Shown here piece after piece: positions 32,467-40,808 of a DNA stretch of 64,000 bases (position 1 is the first letter of the stretch; each line of letters begins with the position of its first letter). The notes beneath the pieces are model-generated. The model searched no databases. It was not told where the DNA came from and was given only the letters and a program-made list of their open reading frames with translations. The DNA is taken from NCBI GenBank assembly GCA_012103315.1, contig WLWZ01000001.1, positions 124,001 to 188,000 on the forward strand, written 5' to 3'. The translations under genes and the position numbers were made by a program. This DNA is from Alphaproteobacteria bacterium (GTDB lineage Bacteria; Pseudomonadota; Alphaproteobacteria; MPNO01; UBA2964).

Positions 32467-33677
32467 ATGCCCAGCTCTGCAACCGGCGCCGCCGTTCTAA
32501 TTGTCCTCGGAATTTTGACGGCCTTCGGGCCCATGTCGATGGACATGTATTTGCCGGCGTTACCCGAGTTGGTTGAATTTTTTTGGACGACGCCTGGTAA
32601 GGCTCAACTTACACTCAGCGCATTTACCATCGCATTTGGGGCAGGTCAGCTGGTATATGGCCCGGTCTCGGATCGAATGGGCCGCCGCAATGTATTACTC
32701 GTCGGTGTCGCGATCTATTCGCTAGCGAGCATTTTGTGCGTCTTTGCGAGCACAATAAATGAAATGATCCTTGCCCGTTCTTTCAAGCGATTGGCGGTGC
32801 CGCCGGGATTGTTTTGTCGCGGGCGATTATCCGGGATTTGTACGACAAGCTCGAAGGGGCACGGGCCTTATCGTTAATGCTCCTCATCCCGTCGCTAGCG
32901 GCGTTGATCGCGCCCTTCGTGGGTGGATATCTGTTGAAGTTCTTTGCCGATTGGCGACTGATCTTCTGGGTCCTGTCGGCGTTTGGCATTATTGCCTTTG
33001 TACTTGGCATCTTGAAGTTGCCAGAAACTCATCCGCCCGAGAAACGGGTTAAGTCAAAGGTAAGCAAAATCCTCCGGGACTATGGTGCTGTCCTCTGCCA
33101 TCGGCGGGCAGCGGGCTATATGATTTGTGGTGGGCTTTCCTTTGCGACAATGTTTGCACAGCTCTCGGGGACGCCCTTTATCTATATAGACATGTTTGGA
33201 GTGGCCCCAGAAGATTTCGGGATCCTGTTTGCGATGAATATTTTGGCGATCATGGTGGGCTCCTACCTTAACAGTCGCTTGGTCATCCGATTCGGCGTAC
33301 GGCGTATGCTTGCTGTTGGCACGACAATTGCGATGCTTGGCGGCATTGGACTTGCGGCTAGTGCCGCTTATGGCGGATTTGGGCTATTTGGCATTGTCAT
33401 CCCAATCGTTATTTTCATGATGCCGCACAATATGGTGAATGCGAATGCCACGGCGGGGGCGATGGAATATTTCCCGAATCTTGCGGGGACAGCATCCGCG
33501 ATGCTGGGATTTGTCAGGTTTGGGACCGGTGCACTCGTAGGTGCTTTTGTCGGTTATTTTCACGATGGGACGGCTCTGCCAATGTCCTACATCATTGCTG
33601 GCTGCGTGATCGGTAGCGCGGCGGCCTTCTGGTTCCTGACAGGTGATCCGTCTGAAGAAAGTTCTAAACCGGTTTGA
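32467..33677 (+). pseudogene. Bcr/CflA-type MFS transporter broken by a -1 frameshift
   Basis: Two overlapping frames together give a full-length drug:H+ antiporter family 1 protein of about 400 residues. The first frame (start ATG 32467) has FGPMSMDMYLPALP and the motif A region GPVSDRMGRRN. Coding similarity moves to the next frame at about 32781-32786, where one C appears to be missing (TCT TTC AAG instead of TCT TTC CAA G). The second frame continues RAIIRDLYD through the last helix to the stop at 33677. As assembled the gene is nonfunctional unless programmed frameshifting occurs; a sequencing error is also possible. Bcr/CflA pumps export drugs or peptides, so it might have been the export gene for the nearby RiPP-like cluster (speculative). 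Confidence 0.8.
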
Positions 33678-34077
33678 ACTTGGGCAATGTTAGCTCGTCT
33701 GTTGCATCTTCAAAAACGACCTCGACAGACATGTCGCATATGACGTCCCCAACAGGAATGTCGATGACATTGCTGAGCATTCGGGCGCCTTCTTCCAGTT
33801 CGATGATACCGACGACGTAGGGAACCTCGCCTTCCCAGCCCTTGTGATAGAGCCGGTGGAATACGACAAAGCTGAACACTTTGCCTTTGCCGGAAGACGC
33901 AACCCATTCGATATCGCGGCTACCGCACCCTGTGCAAACGGTTGAGGGTGGAAACCAGTGATGGCCACAGGTGTTACAATTCTGGATCATAAGTCGGTGA
34001 TTCTTTGCGCCTTCCCAAAATGGAACTGACTCTGGCCCGGGCACCGGGATTGCTTTTGCGTAATCGTCAGACATCAT
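33664..34077 (-). CDS. Zn-ribbon and OB-fold (DUF35) protein, acyl-CoA aldolase partner
   Basis: The 137-residue protein has a rubredoxin-like zinc ribbon with CNTCGHHWFPPSTVCTGCG (landmarks C-x2-C and C-x2-C around residues 34-52), then an OB-fold beta-barrel. This is the DUF35 family that partners thiolase-fold proteins in sterol or fatty acid side-chain degradation and in archaeal mevalonate synthesis. The downstream thiolase-fold gene overlaps it by 4 bases in operon order 36403 to 33664. Its 3' end overlaps the transporter pseudogene by 14 bases on the opposite strand. It should channel the acyl-CoA to the partner. Confidence 0.9.
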   Translation of the reverse strand: MMSDDYAKAIPVPGPESVPFWEGAKNHRLMIQNCNTCGHHWFPPSTVCTGCGSRDIEWVASSGKGKVFSFVVFHRLYHKGWEGEVPYVVGIIELEEGARMLSNVIDIPVGDVICDMSVEVVFEDATDELTLPKFKPV

Positions 34078-35255
34078 GCTGTTCCCAGAATCAGAGTGGA
34101 TTCACACACGGTGTTACCACCATGGCCCGATACCAGGCCTATCTCGGCATTCGGAACTTGTCGTTCGGGACCATAAATGCCCTGCAATTGCCGGACACCT
34201 TCAACCACCTGCAGCATCCCCTCGACATGCGCTTCTGAGAGTTGTCCGCCAGAGGTGTTGGTTGGCATTACACCATTGAGATCCAGCGCCCCTGACGCAA
34301 CGAACGCGCCGCCTTCTCCCTTTTGACAGAAGCCGTAATCCTCGAGCTGAACAAGTACCATGTAGGTAAAGCAGTCATATATTTGCGCGTAATCGATATC
34401 GGAAGGAGAAACACCGGCCATTGCATAAGCGGTCTTTCCAGCTTGGATAGCGCCGGTATGGGTCATGTTGTCATCATTGAACCAGCCGCTGATATTATTG
34501 CCGGTGCCAAACCCCTTAACGAGTACTGGCTTTTGACGTAGGTCTTTCGCTCTTTCGGTAGAGGTCACGACGACGGCCCCTGCACCGTCGGTTTGCAATG
34601 AACAATCAAACAAACCAAACGGCTCCACGATCATTCGCCCAGCGAGATAGTCTTCCATCGTCAGTGGTTTCTTCATCACCGCATCTGGATTGTTGAGGGC
34701 GTATTTACGAAAGGCGAGCGAGATTTCGCCAAACTGTTCGCGGGTCGTGCCGTAGTCATGCATATGCCGCTGGGCGCCAAACCCGTGGGCGGCAATGGCG
34801 CCGTAATAACCAAACTCCGGTCCAAACTCCATGCCATACATTTGCTGCGGACGACCAGAGCCCCGCATATGGTTTTCCTTATTGGCGTGGACACGTGACC
34901 AGTTATCGCGTCCATAGCCAACCAGAACGCAGCTCGCCATTCCTGCATCGATGGCCATCGCGGCGAGGGCAACGCCCATTACTTGGCTGGCACCGCCATT
35001 GGTTAGGGTCGTGGAGAAACTCGCATCAATCCCGAGCCGTTCGCCCATCACCTGGTGAAAGGTGTAGATCTCATCCGGTCCGCGGCAGATTAGCCCGTCG
35101 ACCTCCTGGGTGGTCAATCCAGCATCAACGAGCGCGTTGAGCATCGCTTCCTCAAGCAAGCCCTGCGCCGAGACACCGGGAACTTTCCCAAGGCGGCTAT
35201 GGCCAGCGCCGACGAGGGCATATTTGTCCCGCAGATGGGTGGATGGTTCGATCAT
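34074..35255 (-). CDS. Thiolase-fold (SCP-x/Ltp2-like) acyl-CoA aldolase
   Basis: The 393-residue protein has a thiolase fold with DAGLTTQEVDGL near residue 45, a central TNGGASQVMG segment (about 86-95) where true thiolases have the nucleophilic Cys, and a C-terminal GHGG. The missing Cys together with the directly following DUF35 gene suggests an Ltp2-type retro-aldolase that cleaves a 3-hydroxyacyl-CoA to a ketone and a shortened acyl-CoA, not a thiolytic thiolase. It forms a tight operon with the family III CoA-transferase upstream (4-base overlap) and the DUF35 gene downstream (4-base overlap). The substrate side chain is unknown. Confidence 0.85.
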   Translation of the reverse strand: MIEPSTHLRDKYALVGAGHSRLGKVPGVSAQGLLEEAMLNALVDAGLTTQEVDGLICRGPDEIYTFHQVMGERLGIDASFSTTLTNGGASQVMGVALAAMAIDAGMASCVLVGYGRDNWSRVHANKENHMRGSGRPQQMYGMEFGPEFGYYGAIAAHGFGAQRHMHDYGTTREQFGEISLAFRKYALNNPDAVMKKPLTMEDYLAGRMIVEPFGLFDCSLQTDGAGAVVVTSTERAKDLRQKPVLVKGFGTGNNISGWFNDDNMTHTGAIQAGKTAYAMAGVSPSDIDYAQIYDCFTYMVLVQLEDYGFCQKGEGGAFVASGALDLNGVMPTNTSGGQLSEAHVEGMLQVVEGVRQLQGIYGPERQVPNAEIGLVSGHGGNTVCESTLILGTA

Positions 35256-36403
35256 TCCGCCGCCCGTCCTTTGTTTGCAATACGAGCCAGAATTTCCTCG
35301 GTATGTTCGCCGTGCAGGGGGGCGGCCGTTCGAATTTCTGGCGGTGTATCAGACATTCGAACGCCGCTTTCAACCAACTTGACCGATCCGACCTTCGGGT
35401 GAGGGACGTCCCGAACCATATCGAGATGTTGAATCTGCGGATCAGCGAGCGTTTCATCTAGTGTATAGATGGGTGCAGAGGGCACGTCTTCCTCCAACAA
35501 TCGATCTAGCCAGTGCTCACGTGGATGGGTTTTAAAGACGTCGGCTAGGAGGGTTTCCAGCTCATCATAGCTGCCGCGCCGTTCCGCCTTGCCAACAAAC
35601 CGTTCATCGTCGAACCATTCCTCATGACCGACGACTTTGCAAAGCCCCTTCCAGAATTTCGGCGGGGATGACAGGTGAATAACGAATGGCTTTCCGTCGC
35701 CTGCGACGAAGGAATAGACCTGTGCCGTTTGGGTGCGGGTCTTGCGGTCGGGAACATTGCCTTCCTCAAAATAACGCGCGGCATTTTCCCCTAGGAAGGA
35801 TAGAGTTGCGGTGAGCAGTGATGTTTCCACGCGCTGGCCTTTACCTGTCCGCTCACGCGCCGCAAGGGCACCGAGGCAGCCATAGGCTGCCATCATGCCG
35901 GTGAGATGATCAGACAGCGAAACGCCCATTCCTGTGGGTGCTTCCAGGTCTGTGAGGACTGATAATAGCCCACCCATCGCTTGCCCAACGGTGTCATAAC
36001 CCGGGCGTTTTGCGTAGGGGCCGGTAGCGCCGAACCCTGTGACGGAACAATAGACTAGCCGCGAGTTGAGAGCCGATAATTTGTCGTAGCCGAGTCCGAG
36101 CCGGTCCATCGTCCCCGGCCGAAAGTTTTCTATTAGGACGTCGGCGTGGGTTGCTAGTGCGATGGCAGCGGCAACGCCTTCTTCGGATTTGAGATCGAGA
36201 ATGATGCTCTTCTTGTTGCGGTTCACCGAACCAAAGGTCGCGGAGTAATCCGCGGCACCCCAACCGCGAAACGGATCGCCTGATTTCGGGTCCTCAACTT
36301 TGATGATCTCGGCACCAAGATCGCCAAGCATCATTCCCGCGTAAGGCCCAGATACATATGAGGCGAACTCCAGAACGGTTATTCCTTCAAGCGCAGCTGT
36401 CAT
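35252..36403 (-). CDS. CaiB/BaiF-family (family III) CoA-transferase
   Basis: The 383-residue enzyme transfers CoA between carboxylic acids. It opens ALEGITVLEFASYVSGPYA (typical of the family), has GDLGAEIIKVEDP, RNKKSIILDLK, and the catalytic Asp in GVSLSDHLTGM (about D168). The operon with a thiolase-fold/DUF35 pair places it at the activation step of an organic acid that is then shortened. ATG 36403 is preceded by a GGGAGG-like sequence. No acyl-CoA dehydrogenase gene is adjacent. Confidence 0.9.
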   Translation of the reverse strand: MTAALEGITVLEFASYVSGPYAGMMLGDLGAEIIKVEDPKSGDPFRGWGAADYSATFGSVNRNKKSIILDLKSEEGVAAAIALATHADVLIENFRPGTMDRLGLGYDKLSALNSRLVYCSVTGFGATGPYAKRPGYDTVGQAMGGLLSVLTDLEAPTGMGVSLSDHLTGMMAAYGCLGALAARERTGKGQRVETSLLTATLSFLGENAARYFEEGNVPDRKTRTQTAQVYSFVAGDGKPFVIHLSSPPKFWKGLCKVVGHEEWFDDERFVGKAERRGSYDELETLLADVFKTHPREHWLDRLLEEDVPSAPIYTLDETLADPQIQHLDMVRDVPHPKVGSVKLVESGVRMSDTPPEIRTAAPLHGEHTEEILARIANKGRAAE

Positions 36404-36510
36404 GCTTTACCTCCCAAAGGTCCTGTATTTTAGCGGTTCTATAGACTATTTGACGAAATCCTATCCCTCACTGTGAAGGGGCACAAGCGGTGCTCTGTGA
36501 TCGTTCGTGC

Positions 36511-36531
36511 GGGCGAAATATTTTATCGCCC
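36511..36531. promoter_or_regulatory. Perfect inverted repeat in the 36.4-36.6 kb divergent promoter region
   Basis: GGGCGA-N9-TCGCCC lies 65 bases before the GTG start at 36597, in the 193-base gap between a CoA-transferase operon and an amidohydrolase gene. It could be a regulator site for either direction. No regulator gene adjoins it. Confidence 0.3.
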
Positions 36532-36596
36532 ACGCCGTTCCAACCTTTCTCAATAGGGTCTAAAATAATTTCAAACACAAATCTGGGAGGCGGCAA

Positions 36597-37643
36597 GTGG
36601 GATCGATTGATTCAGACGCACATGTCATTGAGTGCGAAGCGACCTTTAATTATATGGACCCCGAATACGAGCATTTGAAGCCAATGGTGGTCGTACAGAA
36701 ATCCGGAGCCTCCGAAACGGACCTGGAAGGACGGGCGCAAAAAGAATACTGGATCATCGATGGCAAGCTGCAGCCCAAGGAAGGCAATATCGGCTCCAAC
36801 ACATCAAAAGAATCCCGCGAAATGCTCGATGTGCAAGCGCGGCTTGATCACATGGATGAGCTGGAAATCGACGTTCAGGTCCTATACCCCACAGTTTTTC
36901 TGCGTGCCTGGACCCAGAATCCCGAAATCGAATTAGCATTGTGCCGGTCCTACAACCGCTGGCTCGCCGATATTTGGTCGAAGGCACCGGATCGTCTGCG
37001 CTGGGTGGTTATGCCCCCTTTACAACAGATGGATCGGGTTCGTGAAGAACTGGAATTCGCCAAAGAGAACGGTGCTTGCGGCATCTTTATGCGCGGCCTC
37101 GAATGTGAGCGTCGTGTGCCGACACCGTATTTTTATCCATTGTTCGATATGGCTGCGGAACTGGACATGCCGATCTGTTTCCATTCGGGGAATAACAGCT
37201 TCAATGTGCGTGATATTTACGCCAAGGAATGCGGATTTGGACGATCAAAACTGCCGGTTGTCTCTGCATTCCATAATCTGTTGATGGACGACATTCCAAA
37301 GAAATGGCCGACCATTCGCTGGGGCTTTGTTGAAGTGAGCGCGCAGTGGATTCCCTATGCACTCAATGACATGAAAATTCGCTTTGGTCGTCGTGGCCGC
37401 GATTTCTCTGAATCCATCATGGCTGACAATAATATCTATGTCGCTTGCCAGGTGACGGATGATCTTGACTATGTCCTGAAGTATTCCGGTGAGGACACGC
37501 TTTTGGTTGGCACAGATTACGGCCATGCCGATACCTCGGCCGAAATTGAAGCGCTCAGAAAGCTTCGCGATGACGGCAAGGTTTCGCCTGCGGCAGCTGA
37601 CAAAATTCTCAACGATAACGCACGAGCGTTCTACGGGCTGTAA
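36597..37643 (+). CDS. Amidohydrolase_2-family metal-dependent enzyme
   Basis: The 348-residue TIM-barrel enzyme starts at GTG 36597 behind a strong GGGAGG. Metal-binding residues are visible as the N-terminal DAH (D6, H8), FHSG in the middle and the late Asp in VGTDYGHAD. These fit the ACMSD/decarboxylase branch of the amidohydrolase family. The gene is monocistronic in appearance, divergent from the CoA-transferase and convergent with an alpha/beta hydrolase gene. It is one of three amidohydrolase_2-type genes in the window (with 8139-9116 and 40809-41681); they are paralogues by fold, not close copies. Substrate unknown. Confidence 0.88.
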   Translation: MGSIDSDAHVIECEATFNYMDPEYEHLKPMVVVQKSGASETDLEGRAQKEYWIIDGKLQPKEGNIGSNTSKESREMLDVQARLDHMDELEIDVQVLYPTVFLRAWTQNPEIELALCRSYNRWLADIWSKAPDRLRWVVMPPLQQMDRVREELEFAKENGACGIFMRGLECERRVPTPYFYPLFDMAAELDMPICFHSGNNSFNVRDIYAKECGFGRSKLPVVSAFHNLLMDDIPKKWPTIRWGFVEVSAQWIPYALNDMKIRFGRRGRDFSESIMADNNIYVACQVTDDLDYVLKYSGEDTLLVGTDYGHADTSAEIEALRKLRDDGKVSPAAADKILNDNARAFYGL

Positions 37644-37657
37644 TTGCTGTTTACAGC

Positions 37658-38503
37658 CTATTCCGCAGAAACTGTCTTCTGAATAAACCCGTCGAACGTT
37701 TCGGCGATCTCATCGTAATAGGGTTCCCATTCGTCGAACCCGACTACATCGACGTCCTGGAATTCCAGCGGCAAATTGTGTAATTCGCTGCCGGGGATCA
37801 GCTGGTGTGCGTTGCCTGCGGATTCTGAAGCATGGGTATTGTCATTTCCTGGAATGACAATTGTGGGAGCGGTAAGGGAGTCGAGCTCTTCATCCGTCAT
37901 GCCCATAACATTTAAATTAGCGCCGGCTACAAACAATTCCCTTAATTTTCCGAGAGTCTCAATAAACTCTGCCGGGTCCATTGCGATCAATGTGTCGCGG
38001 TGTTCAGGTTTGGCGGCGATACGATCACTATAGGCTTCCATTTCACACACCGCCGCCATACCGCCTGCTTTGGCAGCGCGGATAAATTGGTCATAATAAT
38101 TCTCTGGCAGGCGGCCTGCGGCGAATGCGCCACCGGTAACCCGCATAAGCAATAGCCCGCGCGTTGACTCAGGATGGCGCAAACCAAACAACATCGACAT
38201 GCGCGCCCCTGATGAAGAACCGCCGACAAAGGCGGGTAGGGCATCGTGCTGCGCAAGCAGATCGTGCAGATCATCTGCCCAGACGGCTTCCTCGGTTTCC
38301 TCGCCACTCATAGAAATATCAGACGCACCAACATTGCGGCGGTCATGCAGCATGACACGATAGCCTTTTGCAGCGACGCGTCCGGCTAAATCTTCGACCT
38401 CTTTATATTCCCGTCGCCCACCCGGGTTCAGCGCTACCCATGGGCCACTATCGCCGACGACTTTATAATTGATCTGGATGCCGCGAACGGTGGCATAAGG
38501 CAT
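37658..38503 (-). CDS. Alpha/beta-hydrolase
   Basis: The 281-residue protein has an alpha/beta-hydrolase fold: an N-terminal strand GIQINYKVVGD, the oxyanion strand VALNPGGRR, the nucleophile elbow GGSSSG (about residues 93-98, Ser in the centre), an acid in PTIVIPGND, and a lid between. A Ser-His-Asp triad is expected but the His near the C-terminus is not certain. ATG 38503 has AAAGGA upstream. It follows the enolase-superfamily gene by 13 bases and probably shares its transcript. Ester or C-C bond hydrolysis is possible; no substrate can be named. Confidence 0.85.
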   Translation of the reverse strand: MPYATVRGIQINYKVVGDSGPWVALNPGGRREYKEVEDLAGRVAAKGYRVMLHDRRNVGASDISMSGEETEEAVWADDLHDLLAQHDALPAFVGGSSSGARMSMLFGLRHPESTRGLLLMRVTGGAFAAGRLPENYYDQFIRAAKAGGMAAVCEMEAYSDRIAAKPEHRDTLIAMDPAEFIETLGKLRELFVAGANLNVMGMTDEELDSLTAPTIVIPGNDNTHASESAGNAHQLIPGSELHNLPLEFQDVDVVGFDEWEPYYDEIAETFDGFIQKTVSAE

Positions 38504-38516
38504 GTGAAGTCCTTTT

Positions 38517-39587
38517 CTATAAATTTACGGGTTCGATTCCGGCACCGATGGCGTTGGGCAGACGAATGACACCGTCTTCAACACCGATACCTTCAAATGG
38601 ATCGTCCAGCAAGCGTTCGAACTCGCCAAATTCGCTGGCGTACCAGATATCAGGCAGTGTCGCGGCTAGATGCATGGCTGGAGCGTTAAGCAGGCGTGAA
38701 CCGACATGGGCGCCGAAACGGTATTTTACATTGCCGATCTTGCAGATTTGGGCAGCGGCCAGCGTGTTCCAGAGTCCGCCAAGTTTAGGCACTTTAAGAC
38801 TGATTGCGTCGACGCTACGGTTTGAGACGAGCTCATAAACATCTTCGATAGACCGAGCGCTCTCGTCTGCCTCAATGGTTACCCGGACGGAGTCGGTGAC
38901 GCGTTTCAGGCCATCAAAGTCATCGATAGCAACGGGCTGCTCTACAAGGTCAATCCGAGACTTTGCCATTCCTGTGATTGCGGTAATGGCATCTTCGGGC
39001 GTGTAGGCCTGATTGGCGTCTACTGTCAGATTGGCTTCGTCACCTACTTGCTCTCTAATGGCAGCGACGCGGGCAATGTCGAGATCGATCTCGCCATGCA
39101 CTTTTATTTTGAAATATCGATAGCCTTCATCAAATAACTTCTGGGCCTGTTCCGCCATTTCTTTCGGCTGTTTGATAGCAAGGATACGCAGCACTGGAAA
39201 TTCTGTCCGTATAGCACCACCGAATAGACTGTGTAGGGGTACTTTCATCGATTTAGCGACGAGATCAAACAGTGCATTATCGATGGCTGCTTTTGCTTGA
39301 TTGTTCCCGGACACGGCTTCGTTTACAGCGACACGGATGGCCGACATGGCAAGTGGGTCAAATTTTTTGAGGACCGGGATTAGATCCTCCAGCGTTTTGG
39401 TCAGGCCATCTCGGGTGGCGCCCATATGGGCGGTCGCAGATGCATAGCCATAGCCCGTCAACCCGTCCTGAGTCTCTATTGAAATGATGACCCCTTCAGT
39501 CGTTGGGTTTGCCCCAAGGGCAAATCGCCAATTCGGATCCTCTTTTCGGAGGACGCATTGTTTGAGGCGAATGTCGGTTATCTTCAT
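38517..39587 (-). CDS. Mandelate racemase/muconate-lactonizing enzyme-family protein
   Basis: The 356-residue enolase-superfamily enzyme has the N-terminal capping domain and C-terminal barrel. Catalytic features read KIKVHG (the KxK acid/base pair near residue 170), metal ligands DANQAY, VEQPV and EADES, and the second base in SLKVPK. This is the muconate-lactonizing or dipeptide epimerase-like pattern rather than mandelate racemase itself. It lies upstream of the alpha/beta hydrolase in one likely transcript and downstream of a TctC-like binding-protein gene, from which a terminator separates it. The reaction would be epimerisation or cycloisomerisation of a carboxylate through an enolate. 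Confidence 0.88.
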   Translation of the reverse strand: MKITDIRLKQCVLRKEDPNWRFALGANPTTEGVIISIETQDGLTGYGYASATAHMGATRDGLTKTLEDLIPVLKKFDPLAMSAIRVAVNEAVSGNNQAKAAIDNALFDLVAKSMKVPLHSLFGGAIRTEFPVLRILAIKQPKEMAEQAQKLFDEGYRYFKIKVHGEIDLDIARVAAIREQVGDEANLTVDANQAYTPEDAITAITGMAKSRIDLVEQPVAIDDFDGLKRVTDSVRVTIEADESARSIEDVYELVSNRSVDAISLKVPKLGGLWNTLAAAQICKIGNVKYRFGAHVGSRLLNAPAMHLAATLPDIWYASEFGEFERLLDDPFEGIGVEDGVIRLPNAIGAGIEPVNL

Positions 39588-39610
39588 GATGTGTACTTGG
39601 GTCGGTTTTT

Positions 39611-39646
39611 GATTAGAAAACCCCGCCCGCCAGAGGCGAGCAGGGC
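39611..39646 (-). terminator. Rho-independent terminator of the TctC-like gene
   Basis: Read on the minus strand, CCCTGCTCGCC and GGCGGGCGGGG form an 11-base stem with two G-T pairs and a TCT loop, directly followed by TTTTCT. It begins 25 bases after the stop of the binding-protein gene at 39670. Stem, loop and T tract make this a clear intrinsic terminator, so the enolase-superfamily gene beyond is expressed separately or by read-through. Confidence 0.85.
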
Positions 39647-39669
39647 GTATTTTATTCTATAGATGATGA

Positions 39670-40704
39670 CTATTTAAAGCCGAGCGCCTTCTTGGCTCGT
39701 TTGATGGTGGCTTCTGATGCAGATGCGGTTTGCGTCACACGTTTGGCGATTTCTGCACCACCCATCGGATGGATCTCAACCTTGCGGCTTTTGGCTTCTG
39801 CGAGGAAGGCAGGATCCTTGACCATCTTGTCATAGGCGGCCCGCAACGCGGCGAGACGCGCCTTGGGAAGGCCCGGAGGGCCAAAGATTGCGCGACCAGT
39901 GATGGTGGGGCCCATCATAAATTCGGCAAAGGCGCGATCAGCAGGGGTTTTTGCGAGGTCAACAATGAGGGGAACGTTTTGGGGTAGGTCAGGTGCCTTA
40001 TTGAGGCCAAGTTCGACCACTGGAATGATAAACTTGTTCTCAATCCATTGAGGAACCTGAGATTTCCAGGAAATCCACCCTGACGTGAGTGCTTTGGCTT
40101 CGCCTCGTTCGAGTGCTAACCGTGTGCCGGCTGAGCCTTTATATCCCTTGATGATTTTGAACTTGGTCCCGAGGAGACTGTTGAGGAACGCCGGGAACAT
40201 GTAGGTCGGGCTGGCGAGTCCGCTGGCTGCGGCGACCACTTCTGTTTTCTTTAGGTCTTCGAGTGTTTTGATGCCGGTATCGGCGCGCACCATCATGACA
40301 TGTTTCTGCGTCGCGAGTCGCCCGAGCCAGCTGAGCTTTCTGACGTCGAGTTTAAACCCCTTACTACGAATGAGTTGGAAAATTGGCAGCATGGGAGAAG
40401 CGAGCCCAATGAACGTCCCGTTCTTTGGGGCAACATTGTATGTGTAGTTTGCCATTTTGAGGCTGCCACCACCCGGCATAAATTGTGGGACGAACGTAGG
40501 CTTGCCCGGGATGTGTTTTCCCAAATGATTTACGACAAGACGGGAATAGCGATCATAACCGCCTCCGGGACCGAACCCGACGGCCATGATACCAACTTGG
40601 CCCTTGTAAAATTCAGCAACTGCATCAGCTTGTGCGGGTGCCGAGTGAGCACCGACCGCAAATGCGAGGGCGGCTGCTGACCCTAAGAACGATTTTGAAG
40701 CCAT
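39670..40704 (-). CDS. TctC/Bug-family periplasmic substrate-binding protein, orphan
   Basis: The 344-residue secreted protein has a signal peptide (AALAFAVGAHSAPAQA, cleavage near residue 27) and the tripartite tricarboxylate receptor pattern: GFGPGGGYDRYSRLV near the start and VPQFMPGGGS. Such Bug proteins bind carboxylates (citrate, aromatic acids and others) in the periplasm for TctAB transport. No tctA/tctB genes are near, which is common for Bug orphans. GGGGAGA precedes the ATG. A terminator ends its transcript. The neighbouring lactonase-like and MFS genes suggest a role in aromatic carboxylate uptake or sensing (inference). Confidence 0.85.
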   Translation of the reverse strand: MASKSFLGSAAALAFAVGAHSAPAQADAVAEFYKGQVGIMAVGFGPGGGYDRYSRLVVNHLGKHIPGKPTFVPQFMPGGGSLKMANYTYNVAPKNGTFIGLASPMLPIFQLIRSKGFKLDVRKLSWLGRLATQKHVMMVRADTGIKTLEDLKKTEVVAAASGLASPTYMFPAFLNSLLGTKFKIIKGYKGSAGTRLALERGEAKALTSGWISWKSQVPQWIENKFIIPVVELGLNKAPDLPQNVPLIVDLAKTPADRAFAEFMMGPTITGRAIFGPPGLPKARLAALRAAYDKMVKDPAFLAEAKSRKVEIHPMGGAEIAKRVTQTASASEATIKRAKKALGFK

Positions 40705-40808
40705 TATAGAATTCTCCCCATTTTACCTTTTCAGACTTTTTCTTTTAAAAACGGTAACATTGCGGTTGGGCTGTCGACAAGCGATACAAACGGACTTCTA
40801 ATGGGATT

